Shown piece after piece: positions 8,977 to 18,500 of a DNA stretch of 61,129 bases. The stretch is from an uncultured Clostridia bacterium (GTDB taxonomy: Bacteria > Bacillota > Clostridia > Christensenellales > Borkfalkiaceae). The stretch is from positions 1 through 61,129 of the forward strand of contig CALVLV010000012.1 of NCBI GenBank assembly GCA_944341075.1. The letters run 5' to 3'. The translations under genes were made by a program, and so were the position numbers. Within the stretch, counting starts at the first letter, position 1; each line of letters starts with the position of its first letter. The notes beneath the pieces were generated by a model. It had not been told where the DNA came from. It saw only the letters and a list, made by a program, of their open reading frames with translations, and searched no databases.

Positions 8977-9494
8977 AAAAACTTGCCCTCCCCCTCACCA
9001 AAGATCAGGTAAAAGATTTGCATGCAGGCGACAGCGTACTGCTTTCGGGCGTGATACTCACCGCGCGCGACTGTGCGCACAAGCGCATATTCGAATACAT
9101 AAAAGAGGGCAAAAAGCTACCCTTTGACCTTAAAGACGCAATAATTTACTATGCAGGCCCCTGCCCCGCAAAGCCGGGAATGGCGTCGGGCAGCTGCGGC
9201 CCCACCACCTCCGCCCGCATGGACAGCTTTGCGCCGAAACTGCTTGATATGGGGCTTGGCGGCATGGTCGGCAAGGGCGAGATGTGCACCGAAGTGGCCG
9301 AAGCGCTCAAGCGCAACACTGCCGTATATTTTGCCGCAATAGGCGGCGCAGGCGCACTGTACGGCAACTCGATAAAAAAGAGTGAGTGCATAGCGTTTGA
9401 AGATCTGCTCTCCGAGGCCGTATACAGGCTTGAGGTGGAAGACTTTCCCGCGGTGGTCGCAATGGACTGCCACGGCGGAAATATTTACAGATGA
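8973..9494 (+). CDS. Class I fumarate hydratase, beta subunit
   Basis: The 173-residue C-terminal subunit of the oxygen-labile fumarase. Visible motifs are LTARDCAHKRI, YYAGPCPAKPG, GSCGPTTSARMD, a GKGEM segment and the MDCHGGNIYR end. The start is the ATG at 8973, 4 bases after AAAGGAGG (8961-8968), overlapping the alpha-subunit stop. The longer open frame upstream is just the alpha-subunit gene read in another frame. The pair gives a fermentative anaerobe a malate-fumarate step. Confidence 0.9.
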   Translation: MKKLALPLTKDQVKDLHAGDSVLLSGVILTARDCAHKRIFEYIKEGKKLPFDLKDAIIYYAGPCPAKPGMASGSCGPTTSARMDSFAPKLLDMGLGGMVGKGEMCTEVAEALKRNTAVYFAAIGGAGALYGNSIKKSECIAFEDLLSEAVYRLEVEDFPAVVAMDCHGGNIYR

Positions 9495-9510
9495 GCATTG
9501 CCGCAATCGG

Positions 9511-9539
9511 TTGACAATCTTAAAAAATGCAATTATAAT
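9511..9539 (+). promoter_or_regulatory. pheST promoter (full consensus)
   Basis: TTGACA (9511-9516), a 17-base spacer and TATAAT (9534-9539), a perfect match to the sigma-A consensus, 17 bases after the fumarase beta stop codon. Transcription would begin near 9546 and enter the T-box leader. Confidence 0.85.
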
Positions 9540-9545
9540 CAATAT

Positions 9546-9815
9546 AAAGATTTTTAAAGGCGACGACCGGGACAGACGCATTTTACAGCGCCCTTTACAG
9601 AGAGAAGGATCCGAACACGGCTGAAAGGTCCTTCATCGGGAGAAGATGCGTTATTCACCCGCGAGCCGGAAAGGCGAAATTTTTAAAGTAGCCCGCCCCG
9701 TATGTTCTGCGTAAAAGAACTTAAATTGAGGCGGCTTTTGCCGCGAAATCAGGTGGTACCGCGTAACTTAAGTCAAGTTTACGCCCTGTGCTTTTGCACG
9801 GGGCGTTTTTATTTT
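9546..9815 (+). promoter_or_regulatory. T-box riboswitch, phenylalanine-specific
   Basis: A leader that senses uncharged tRNA-Phe and controls termination before pheS. The conserved T-box AGGTGGTACCGCG is at 9751-9763. Stem I can be drawn as CCGGG (9567-9571) with CCCG (about 9658-9661), then a specifier loop, then GACGCAT (9575-9581) with ATGCGTT (9646-9652). The loop holds TTC (9654-9656), a Phe codon, followed by A as usual. The k-turn-like AGAGAG segment lies near 9600. The terminator at 9781-9815 is the OFF state. The exact 5' boundary is inferred from the promoter. Confidence 0.9.
9781..9815 (+). terminator. T-box-controlled terminator
   Basis: ACGCCCTGTG, loop CTTTTG, then CACGGGGCGT followed by TTTTATTTT. 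Formation is blocked when uncharged tRNA-Phe binds the upstream T-box. Confidence 0.85.
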
Positions 9816-9842
9816 AACAAAGTATTATCAGGAGACCAAGCT

Positions 9843-10877
9843 ATGGACGAAAGGCAGATCGTTGATACCGAAGAGATCAAAGCCAAAATAGAAGAAGCTG
9901 TTAAAGAAATAAAATCGAGCGCAACCCTGCGCGAGATCAAAATGAAGTTTTTAGGCAAGACGGGCGAAATTTCCGGCCTGATGAAAAAGCTGAAAGAAGT
10001 CCCGCCCGAGGAGCGCCCCTCTTTAGGCAAAGTGATAAACGCCCTGCGCGAATGGGCAGAAACGCGCTTTGACGAGTTTGAAAAATACGTTAAAAAAGCC
10101 GAACTGAGTGAACGGTATGCACACGAAAAACTGGACGTCACCCTGCCCGGAAACAGGCGCAGAAAGGGCGCGTATCACCCCGACACACTCATTGTAGACG
10201 AACTTGTTTCGGTATTTGCCGGCATGGGATTCGAAATATACGAGGGCAGGGAGATAGAGACCGATTACTACAACTTTACCGCTCTAAACACCCCCAAAGA
10301 CCACCCCGCGCGCGACATGCAGGACACATTCTATCTTGGCGGAGATTTCCTGCTCCGCACGCAGACTTCCGCCGGCCAGGTACACGTTATGGAGAGCAAA
10401 AAGCCGCCCATAAAGATACTTTCGCCCGGCAAGGTATACCGCCCCGACGACGACGCCACCCACTCCCCCATGTTTTCGCAGATGGAAGGCCTTGTTGTGG
10501 ATAAGGGCATAACGCTGTGCGACCTTAAAGGCATGCTGGACGAATTTGCAAAAAAGGTGTTCGGCGACGGCGTAAAAACCAGGCTGCGCCCTTCGTACTT
10601 CCCCTTCACCGAGCCTTCGGTAGAAGTTGACGTGAGTTGCTTTGAGTGCGGCGGCAAGGGCTGCAAACTCTGCAAGGGCACGGGCTGGATAGAAGTGCTC
10701 GGCGCCGGCATGGTTAACAGGGCGGTGCTTGAAAACTGCGGCATCGACCCCGACGAATACACAGGCTTTGCATTCGGCATGGGCATAGAGCGCATTGCAA
10801 TGCTCAAGTACGGCATAAACAACATGAAACTGCTGTTTGAAGGCGACGTACGCTTCTCAAGGCAGTTCAGGGTATGA
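9843..10877 (+). CDS. pheS: Phenylalanine-tRNA ligase alpha subunit
   Basis: The catalytic subunit of the (alpha-beta)2 enzyme charging tRNA-Phe. The 344 residues match the family. An N-terminal coiled-coil (about 1-100) leads into the class II core: motif 2 region [18 protein letters not shown], then [10 protein letters not shown], the Cys-rich [17 protein letters not shown] segment typical of PheS, and motif 3 [18 protein letters not shown]. The start is the ATG at 9843 behind AGGAGA (9830-9835); an open frame extending upstream runs into the T-box leader and is rejected. Confidence 0.97.
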   Translation: MDERQIVDTEEIKAKIEEAVKEIKSSATLREIKMKFLGKTGEISGLMKKLKEVPPEERPSLGKVINALREWAETRFDEFEKYVKKAELSERYAHEKLDVTLPGNRRRKGAYHPDTLIVDELVSVFAGMGFEIYEGREIETDYYNFTALNTPKDHPARDMQDTFYLGGDFLLRTQTSAGQVHVMESKKPPIKILSPGKVYRPDDDATHSPMFSQMEGLVVDKGITLCDLKGMLDEFAKKVFGDGVKTRLRPSYFPFTEPSVEVDVSCFECGGKGCKLCKGTGWIEVLGAGMVNRAVLENCGIDPDEYTGFAFGMGIERIAMLKYGINNMKLLFEGDVRFSRQFRV

Positions 10878-10887
10878 GGAGGACATT

Positions 10888-13302
10888 ATGATAGCACCTT
10901 TAAGCTGGCTTAAAGACTATGTTGACATAGACGTTACCGCGCAGGAGCTTCAGGAAAAGCTATTTTCGTGCGGGTTTGAAGTTGAAGAATTATATCAGGT
11001 CGGCAAAGACATTTCGGGCGTGTATGTGGGCGAAGTTATCGAATGTCAGCCCGTAGAGGGCACCCACCTGCACGTGTGCAAAGTGGGCTGCGGCGACAAG
11101 GGAATTTTCCAGATATGCTGCGGCGCCGACAACGTTAAAAAGGGCATAAAGGCACCCGTCGCCTTAGAGGGCGCCACGGTATACGCCACAGCTAAAGACC
11201 ACGTTACCATAGAGGGCGTGACCACCATAAAAAAAGGAAAGCTGCGCGGAATAGAATCGTTCGGCATGCTCTGCTCGGGCACCGAACTGGGCGTAAACGG
11301 CGATATGTTTGAAGGCGCAGACTATAACGGGCTGCTCATACTCCCCTCCGACAGCAAAAACGGCGAAGACGTAAAACCTCTGCTCGGACTGGACGACTAT
11401 ATATTCGACATAAGCATAACGGCCAACCGCCCCGACTGCCAGAGCATACTTGGCATAGCCCGCGAAGTTGCCGCAGTGCTTAAAAAACCGCTTAAGGAGC
11501 CCGACATGAGCTACAAGATGGTGAAGGATGCAAAAAAGAAGGTAAAAGTCACCGTTGAAGCGCCCGAATTGTGCCCCAGGTACATTGCACACTACGTAAA
11601 GGACATAAAAATAGGCTCCTCCCCCATGTGGATGAAGCGCCGCCTTGCACTGTGCGGACTGCGCTCCATTTCCAACGTAGTGGACATAACCAACTTTGTG
11701 TTGCTTGAGATGGGCCAGCCGATGCATGCCTTTGACCTGAACACCATAGAGGGCAGCGAAATCGTGGTGCGCCGTGCAAAGGACGGCGAAAGAATTGTTA
11801 CGCTTGACGAAAAGGAGTTCACGCTCAATCACGACAACCTTGTGATATGCGACGGCAGCAAGCCCGCAGCCCTTGCCGGCATAATGGGCGGCCTTAACAC
11901 CGAGATAAAGGACGACACCACCGCCGTACTGTTCGAGGCTGCCAAATTTGCCCGCGACAGCGTAAGAAAAACTTCGCGCGCGCTCGGCCAGCACTCAGAC
12001 TCCTCCGCCATATTTGAAAAGGGTACTAACGAATATACCACCGAACATGCCATGAAGCGCGCCCTTCACCTTATAGAACAGCTTGGGTGCGGCACGGTGA
12101 CAGACGTATGCTGCGACGTCAAAACGCCCTTCTCCGACACGCAAGAAAAGCATATGACGGTAAGCCCCGCAAAGATAAACGCCCTCTTAGGCATAGAAGT
12201 GCCCGCAGAAGTAATGGAAGATATACTCAAATCGCTCAACTTCGGAGTTAAGTTGAGCGGCGATGATCTTGATCTTACCCTCCCCCGCTACCGCGATGAC
12301 ATTTTCGGCTACCCCGACATTGCAGAAGAGATAATACGAATGTACGGCTACGACCACATTCACGGTACTTTTATGCCCACGGGCAAGATAACCAACGGCG
12401 GGTATAACGAAAGCCAGCGCGCCCTGAACAAGCTTAAATCGCTGCTCGTTGCCGAGGGGCTGTACGAAGTTTCCAACTACTCATTCTATTCGGAAAAAGA
12501 CATTGACATGCTCAGGATCCCCGAAGATGCGCCCGAAAGAAGCTACATTAAGATACTCAACCCGATAAGCGAAGAACTTTCTGTAATGCGCACCTTCCTT
12601 GCCCCCTCTATGGTGAACACAATGCTCCGCAACTTAAAGCGCGGCAATTACGAAGGCGGCGCCTTTGAGCTTGCCAAGGTATATATCCCCAAATCGCTGC
12701 CCCTTTCCGACTTCCCCGAAGAAAAGATGAGGTTGTGCATAGGCATGTGGGGGTCGGCAAACTTTTTCAACCTTAAAGGTATTACAGAAAATATTGCCGA
12801 CAGCCTGAATGTTCAGTTTGAATATACAAGCGCAAGCCGCCCCTTCCTTCACCCCGGAATGACGGCAGATATTATCTGCGACGGTGAGGTTGTTGGTTAT
12901 ATTGGCGCCGTTGATCCCGAAATAATTGAAAACATCTCGGCTGAAAGACCTATGCTGCTTGCAGAATTCGACTACGAACTGCTTGAAAAGCACGCAAAAC
13001 CGTTCAGGTATACTCCGCTGCCGAAATTTGCCGAAGCCACGCGCGATCTTGCGCTGCTTGCAGATTCAGATGTAACGTGCGCACAGATACAAAAAGAGAT
13101 TTACTCTGCATGCAAATACGTGACCGAGGTAAAACTTTTTGATATTTACGTAGGCAACCAGATTGAGAGCGGCAAAAAGAGCATGGCTTTCAATATAACA
13201 TTTACGCCAAAGGACGAAGCCTTTTCGGGCGACAAGCTCGACGGGTTTATCAAAAAAATACTCTCATCACTCAAATATAAGCTCGGAGTAACTTTAAGGT
13301 AA
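10888..13302 (+). CDS. pheT: Phenylalanine-tRNA ligase beta subunit
   Basis: The tRNA-binding and editing subunit, 804 residues, the standard length for the long bacterial form. Domains in order: N-terminal MIAPLSWLKDYVDID, an EMAP-type tRNA-binding domain (about 40-155), the B3/B4 editing domain, the B5 DNA-binding-like domain, and a C-terminal FDX-ACB anticodon-binding domain (from about residue 710, TPLPKFAEATRDLALL). The ATG is 5 bases after AGGAGG (10877-10882), itself abutting the pheS stop. Confidence 0.97.
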   Translation: MIAPLSWLKDYVDIDVTAQELQEKLFSCGFEVEELYQVGKDISGVYVGEVIECQPVEGTHLHVCKVGCGDKGIFQICCGADNVKKGIKAPVALEGATVYATAKDHVTIEGVTTIKKGKLRGIESFGMLCSGTELGVNGDMFEGADYNGLLILPSDSKNGEDVKPLLGLDDYIFDISITANRPDCQSILGIAREVAAVLKKPLKEPDMSYKMVKDAKKKVKVTVEAPELCPRYIAHYVKDIKIGSSPMWMKRRLALCGLRSISNVVDITNFVLLEMGQPMHAFDLNTIEGSEIVVRRAKDGERIVTLDEKEFTLNHDNLVICDGSKPAALAGIMGGLNTEIKDDTTAVLFEAAKFARDSVRKTSRALGQHSDSSAIFEKGTNEYTTEHAMKRALHLIEQLGCGTVTDVCCDVKTPFSDTQEKHMTVSPAKINALLGIEVPAEVMEDILKSLNFGVKLSGDDLDLTLPRYRDDIFGYPDIAEEIIRMYGYDHIHGTFMPTGKITNGGYNESQRALNKLKSLLVAEGLYEVSNYSFYSEKDIDMLRIPEDAPERSYIKILNPISEELSVMRTFLAPSMVNTMLRNLKRGNYEGGAFELAKVYIPKSLPLSDFPEEKMRLCIGMWGSANFFNLKGITENIADSLNVQFEYTSASRPFLHPGMTADIICDGEVVGYIGAVDPEIIENISAERPMLLAEFDYELLEKHAKPFRYTPLPKFAEATRDLALLADSDVTCAQIQKEIYSACKYVTEVKLFDIYVGNQIESGKKSMAFNITFTPKDEAFSGDKLDGFIKKILSSLKYKLGVTLR

Positions 13303-13348
13303 AAACACTATAATAAAAATCAGAATACAATAATATTTTTCTGTGAAC

Positions 13349-13399
13349 GGGCGCAGCTCTGTGTGGGAAGAACAATTTCCTCCGCTGCGCCCTTATTTT
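13349..13399 (+). terminator. pheST terminator
   Basis: GGGCGCAG (13349-13356) pairs with CTGCGCCC (13385-13392), with an inner GGAA/TTCC helix, followed by TTATTTT. It ends the pheST unit. Confidence 0.75.
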
Positions 13400-13400
13400 G

Positions 13401-13559
13401 TAATTACAGGGTAAAATACACTAAAAATACACAAAAGTGCAGTAAAATGTAGCAATTATGCCACACATAGTACTATTAAAAAACATAAAATATTTATTTT
13501 ATTGATAAGCTACTCCACTACCTCTACTATTAAAAAATGTAAAAAATCAAATAATTTAA
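13401..13559. other. AT-rich intergenic stretch
   Basis: Very AT-rich sequence between the pheST terminator and the next promoter. I see no open frame or structured RNA in it. Confidence 0.5.
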
Positions 13560-13589
13560 TTGACTTAACGCACCTGCGCTTACTATAAT
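13560..13589 (+). promoter_or_regulatory. Promoter of shikimate-kinase-like gene, apparently leaderless
   Basis: TTGACT (13560-13565), an 18-base spacer and TATAAT (13584-13589). The -10 box ends six bases before the ATG at 13596, leaving no room for a ribosome site. Confidence 0.7.
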
Positions 13590-13595
13590 TAATTT

Positions 13596-14108
13596 ATGGA
13601 AAATATAGTTCTTATCGGCATGCCGGCTTCGGGAAAGAGCACCGCCGGAGTGCTTATAGCTAAAAAGATCGGCTACGGTTTTATTGATACAGACCTTCTT
13701 ATTCAAAAGCGCGAGGGCATGCTTTTATGCGACATCCTCTCCCTTTATGGCACAGAAGGATTTATAAAAATCGAGGAGTGCGTCAACGCCGAACTTGTAC
13801 CCGAAAGGTGCGTGATAGCCACAGGCGGCAGCGTGATCTATGGCGACAGGGCAATGCAGAACCTGCGCTCTTCCGGTAAAATTGTTTACCTGCAGGTTGG
13901 AACGCAGGAGCTGGAAAGACGACTGCGAGGCGAAGATATTTTTGCCCGCGGAGTCGTGATGCGCAAAAACGGTGAAAGTATTGCCGAACTTATGGCCGAG
14001 CGTGCCCCGCTCTACGAAAAATATGCCGACATTACAGTAAATTGCGACGGACTGAACCTTGACGAAACAGTGGACGCTGTTGTAAGGGCTGCAGGCTTGT
14101 TAAACTAG
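13596..14108 (+). CDS. Shikimate-kinase-like P-loop kinase
   Basis: A 170-residue P-loop kinase of the AroK fold. Visible are Walker A GMPASGKST, the DTDLLI segment, ATGGSV, a lid with an Arg (ARGVV) and ERAPLY. Shikimate kinase phosphorylates shikimate in chorismate synthesis. Two substrate-site positions look altered: the Arg of the usual F-R-x-x-E motif is Ile here (GFIKIEE), and the usual GGG is GGS. The lid Arg and the Arg of ERAPLY remain. It stands alone, away from other aro genes. It may be a divergent shikimate kinase or a related small-molecule kinase. No ribosome site is visible; see the promoter. Confidence 0.75.
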   Translation: MENIVLIGMPASGKSTAGVLIAKKIGYGFIDTDLLIQKREGMLLCDILSLYGTEGFIKIEECVNAELVPERCVIATGGSVIYGDRAMQNLRSSGKIVYLQVGTQELERRLRGEDIFARGVVMRKNGESIAELMAERAPLYEKYADITVNCDGLNLDETVDAVVRAAGLLN

Positions 14109-14141
14109 CCCCGCCGCTAAAATATTTTTCTTTAAAAGAAT

Positions 14142-14173
14142 AAAGGGCCGCGCAATATTGCACGACCCTTTTT
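14142..14173 (+). terminator. Terminator after the shikimate-kinase-like gene
   Basis: AAAGGG, a CG pair and the palindrome GCAATATTGC, closed by CG and CCCTTTTT. It is an imperfect stem with a T run, and its symmetry may let it act in both directions. Confidence 0.6.
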
Positions 14174-14192
14174 AATTTCTCTTTTTTCAAAC

Positions 14193-14218
14193 AAAAAGCC
14201 CGCCGCTTTCGGCAGGCC
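14193..14218 (-). terminator. Terminator of the HU gene
   Basis: On the minus strand GCC-T-GCCG, loop AAAG, CGGC-G-GGC then TTTTTG, ten bases beyond the HU stop codon. Confidence 0.7.
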
Positions 14219-14227
14219 TTGATTGCA

Positions 14228-14503
14228 TTATTTATTGAGCTCGTCCTTGAAGCCCTTGCCGGGTTTGAAGGAAGGTACTTTGCATGCAGCTATGGTAATT
14301 TTTTCGCCTGTGGCAGGGTTGATACCCGTTCTCTCTTCACGCTCTTTTGCTTCAAACGTGCCGAAGCCTACAAGCTGAAGTTTGTCGCCGTTTGCAATAA
14401 CTTCCTTTACATTGGCAATAAATGCATCGAGAAACGATTCGGCATCACTCTTTTTAAGTCCCGTATCTTCGGCGAGCTTTGCCACTAATTCGCTTTTGTT
14501 CAT
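14228..14503 (-). CDS. HU-family DNA-binding protein
   Basis: A small basic nucleoid protein of 91 residues that bends and compacts DNA as a dimer. MNKSELVAKLAEDTGL at the start, GFGTFEAKEREERTG, the arm-tip INPATGE and the end VPSFKPGKGFKDELN are classic HU features. The chosen ATG lies 7 bases after AAGGAGG. An ATG four bases upstream is in another frame. It has its own promoter and terminator and is convergent with the kinase gene. Confidence 0.96.
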   Translation of the reverse strand: MNKSELVAKLAEDTGLKKSDAESFLDAFIANVKEVIANGDKLQLVGFGTFEAKEREERTGINPATGEKITIAACKVPSFKPGKGFKDELNK

Positions 14504-14546
14504 ACATTTTCCTCCTTGATGAACAATAAAATATTAAAGTATCTCT

Positions 14547-14575
14547 ATTATAGCACATGAAATTATTTATGGCAA
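14547..14575 (-). promoter_or_regulatory. HU gene promoter
   Basis: Minus-strand TTGCCA (14570-14575), a 17-base spacer and TATAAT (14547-14552), about 45 bases before the HU start. Confidence 0.75.
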
Positions 14576-14750
14576 CTATATTAACATATTTTATTAAACG
14601 TTGTGAATAACCTGTCAAACTAAGCTATTTTTGCCATTTTTATATCAAAAAATGCCCAAAATCGTATTTTTACTTTCTTCAGAGACTGCCTATAACGCAC
14701 GTACTCAGAAGAACATTAAAAATATTTTGTCGGCTTTGAATATAATTTAA

Positions 14751-14779
14751 TTGACTGCCGGCCCAAAAAATACTATAAT
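14751..14779 (+). promoter_or_regulatory. tRNA-Pro promoter
   Basis: TTGACT (14751-14756), a 17-base spacer and TATAAT (14774-14779). The tRNA starts 27 bases further on. Confidence 0.75.
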
Positions 14780-14805
14780 AGCACAAGTGTTCAAAATAAC
14801 TTAAC

Positions 14806-14881
14806 CGAGGCGTAGCGCAGTTGGTAGCGCGCTTGGTTCGGGACCAAGAGGTCGTGGGTTCGAATCCCGTCGCCTCGACCA
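14806..14881 (+). tRNA. tRNA-Pro(CGG)
   Basis: Acceptor arms CGAGGCG and CGCCTCG pair perfectly. The anticodon arm CTTGG-TTCGGGA-CCAAG gives anticodon CGG, reading CCG, with the G37 expected for proline tRNAs. The T-arm contains GGGTTCGAATCCC. The CCA end is encoded. It marks the left border of the envelope-gene block. Confidence 0.96.
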
Positions 14882-14882
14882 C

Positions 14883-14917
14883 AAAACAGGAGAAAGCTTT
14901 TCGCTTTCTCCTGTTTT
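14883..14917 (+). terminator. tRNA-Pro terminator
   Basis: A 15-base arm AAAACAGGAGAAAGC pairs perfectly with GCTTTCTCCTGTTTT around a TTTTC loop, directly after the CCA end. The ends carry T and A runs, so it may work in both directions. Confidence 0.85.
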
Positions 14918-15385
14918 GTATTTCCGGAGAGGTAATACGGGGTTCGTGGGACGAACGAGGCAAGAGTCAGAGCACTGCCCGCACGAGCGAAACAACACTT
15001 TGCGGAGGCTATCGAAGGGAAACCGCAAAACGGCGCAGTAAAACCACCTATGCCCGCTTTCACATTCACATAGCCCTTTCACAAAGCCTGTCCCCGATGC
15101 CGTCTTTAATTCAGTCAAATTTTCAGGTTTTTCGCTTTTATTCACATTGACGCATTATGTACCGCCCGCCACTGGCCAAAGACTACAACACAAAAGCCGT
15201 ATATAAGCGTGCGTGAACCCGCCTAAGAAAGGCATCTAAAGCAAAGTCGGTTACAGAGTGCATAAAATATACATTCAGCATCCCCATTATTGCATAAAAC
15301 CAACATTTATACATTCTATAACTTTTTCTTATATCTACTATATTTATATTTTTATGCATAATTATGAAAATCTTGTGTAATTTTT
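14918..15385. other. Intergenic region without a supported gene
   Basis: About 470 bases between the tRNA-Pro terminator and the next promoter. The first 200 bases are GC-richer, the rest AT-rich. Open frames here are short or run antisense through the tRNA and are judged spurious. I see no coding signature, and cannot exclude remnants of an old insertion next to the tRNA. Confidence 0.4.
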
Positions 15386-15414
15386 TTGACAGCACGCAGC
15401 TAAAATGCTATTAT
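15386..15414 (+). promoter_or_regulatory. Promoter of the giant LRR lipoprotein gene
   Basis: TTGACA (15386-15391), a 17-base spacer and TATTAT (15409-15414). Transcription would start near 15421, giving a leader of about 110 bases. It may drive the whole plus-strand envelope unit. Confidence 0.7.
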
Positions 15415-15531
15415 TATCGTATATAATTATCAAGGTAATGATAAACATGCCTTGTTTGCTCAGGAACTTTGCTTGCAATACTGCATTAACGCTGCGTTGT
15501 AAGTAAAAATAAATTGATGAAGGAGCAGATT

Positions 15532-18500
15532 ATGAAAAAAGCACAACGCGAAAAACGGTCATTGGTTTTTATTGCGTCACTTCTTGTGGCGTGCTTTTTG
15601 CTGATCGCCTCTGTCTTTACGGCATGTTCCGACAAAAACGACACTCCTCCCGCACAGTCGGGAAATGAGGTCGGAACGTACTACTACGACACCAACGGCG
15701 ACCAGAACCGTGAGAATCAGCTGATCCTTGCCGAGGGGCTTAAGTTTACGTTTATGCCCGAAAATGGCGAAAACCACATCGGCTCTTACTCACTCAGCGA
15801 AGGTACGCTCACCCTTACGGATGGAGAATGGGTACAGACAGCGACCTACAACGATAACGAGACAATTTCACTTACATATAACAGTACCCAGATGACTTTC
15901 TTGCGCAAAGTTGCCTACACCGTTTCTTTTGATACCGGCAATGGCAGCACGGTACCCTCGCAGACAGTTATAAACGGCAGAATGGCCAGCAAGCCCGCCG
16001 ACCCCGCTCTTAACGGCAGCACTTTCCTTGGTTGGTTTGCCGATTCCGCATTCACAACGCCTTATTCGTTCGGTTCGCTGCCCATCACGGCAAACACCAC
16101 ACTGTATGCCCGCTGGGCACAGAATTCTGCCGACGGCATCGAATACACCATAAATTACGACCTCGGCTACGATGGCGCCGAAGCCATCCCCGCCGATACC
16201 ACCGTGGGCGGCAAGCTGTACAACGTGGCTACGCCCGCAGAGCGCAGCGGCTACACCTTCGGCGGCTGGTGGATAAGCATGGAGAACGAGGCCGACCGCC
16301 TTTCGTACAGCTTTGAAGACCCCGACGAAACAAGCGGCGGCACGGTATTCACCGCAGACACCACATTGTTTGCAATATGGCACGAAAACGGCGCAACACT
16401 GAGCGCGGCGCCTGCAGTAAACGTAAGCCAGAGCAGGGCAAGCTGGAATTCAGTTTCAGGTGCGACAAGCTATTCGGTAGAGATAATTGCCCCCGACGGA
16501 ATTTCCGACAGCATACCTACCTCCTCGACAAACATTTCAGTAACAGACAGATTTACACAGACGGGCGTTTATCAGCTCTCCGTCACCGCACTCAACGCAG
16601 GCGGCAGCGCCGTGAGCGAAACGGCAGTGCGCTACTTTGTGAACAACGGCCTGAACAGGGTTTCAGGCGTTAAGGTAACAGAGCCCGACACCCTTGTTTA
16701 CCGCGGCGTGGAAGGTGCGGAAAGGTACCTTATAACCATAGACTGCGGCAACGAAGACCACAACCACGTTGCCTTCAACAACGGCACTTCGCTCTACTAC
16801 AACTTCTCTAACTGCGAAATGCAGCCGGGCGGCATAAAGTTCACCATAGAGGCCGTTGCCGAAGGATTCGCCCCTTCAAAGACGACTTACGTGTTTGAAC
16901 GCAACCTCGCTGCCGTTACGGGCGCAGACATTACCGAAGACGATGTCGTTATATGGGACAGCGTTGCGGGCGCGTCGTATTATAATGTGACTGTAGGCGA
17001 AGATACCTACACCACCATGGATACAAGCTTCTCGCTCAGGGAAATGCCTGCAGGCGAGTACACAGTAAGCATCACCCCCGTTGCCAAGGGTCACAACTCA
17101 CCCGCGGCAGAAACGGTGACATATGAAAAGACTGCCCCTGCCCTGCCTTCGGACATAAGGCTTGTGGGCACAACGCTCACCTGGACGGTTGCACCGGATG
17201 TTACATATGCAATTGTTTACGGCAACAACACAACGGCTGTCACCGGCACTTCAGGCTCGTTCGACCTTGAAACCCTGACGGGGCTTACGTGGACTGACGA
17301 AGGCCGCTACACCGTTCAGCTGCAGGTAACACAGGGCAATGCTTCGGCGCTGAGCGACGAATTTACCTTTATTTACAATGCGCTTGAACCTACCCTTACC
17401 TACAGCGGCAGCGTGCTCAGCTGGAAGCCTGTTGCCGGCGCCACCGGGTACCAGGTAAGCATAAACGGCGAACTTATTGCAACCATAACAAACGGCGAAA
17501 GCTCGCTCAAGATAGATTCGCTTGCTACAAGCGGACTTAACACATTAGAAGTCAGGTTTATGAATGCCACAGGTGCGCTTTCAGACCCCGCCACACTTCA
17601 GGTTTATGCTCTTGCAGTTACGTTCAACAGCAACAACGGTGACAGCGAAACGCTGTATAAGGCAGTCGGCGACGAGCTTACCCCTCCCGCAGCGAGCAGC
17701 ATGGTCGGCCATGACTTCGGCGCATGGTACACCACCCCCGCAGGCCCCGCAACTAACGGCGCTGTATACAGCAGCCCCTTTTTCAACGGCCCCAGCGAAC
17801 TGGTGCTCTACGCCTACTATCAGCCCAAGGAATACACCGTTATATTCAGCGGCGACAACCTTGGCGAACTTGAAAGCGGCACGGTGACTTACGGACAGAA
17901 CTTCTCGCTCGACGTTCCCGCCGCTCCTTCAAACGGAACAAGCGCATTCGGCGGCTGGTACAGCGGCCCCTACGGTTCGGGCATTCAGTACACCGACGCT
18001 TACGGCAAATCCACCAGAACGTGGAACCTTACCGAAGACAACGTAACCTTATATGCATTCTGGGTAGACGAAGTGCTCAGCTACCAGGCTATAGGCGGCA
18101 ACTATCAGGTTTCGGCGGGTGACCGCATTAACCTTGTGCAGACCGTTACAATACCTTCGCAGTACAACGGCCTGCCCGTTACCGAAGTTTCGGCCAACGC
18201 ATTCTATGGCTGCACTTCCCTTACCGATATATATATCCCCGACACCATCAACATAGTTCCTTCCTCTGCCTTCACGGGCTGCAGCAGCCTTGTAAACATC
18301 CACGTTTACGATGCAGGCGCGGTAGATCCCCGCTATGAATCGCACGACGGCGTGCTGTATGACAGAGGCATAGATAAAACTTACCTCCGCCCCGTATACA
18401 TGCCCGCGGCAAAGACTGGATCATACACCATTCCCGACGGCGTTGACCAGATACCCGCAAACGCATTCAAGGGCAGCGGCATAAGCAGAGTTGTAATTCC

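Noticed and set aside
9632-9634. An earlier TTC as the T-box specifier codon
   Set aside because: It falls in the apical part of stem I. The TTC at 9654-9656 lies in the loop between the base stem and the next helix, the expected place.
14679-15145. Open frames antisense to tRNA-Pro with RRDSNPRPLGPEPSALP-like products
   Set aside because: This peptide is the well-known artefact of translating the antisense of a tRNA gene. No ribosome site or other support is present.
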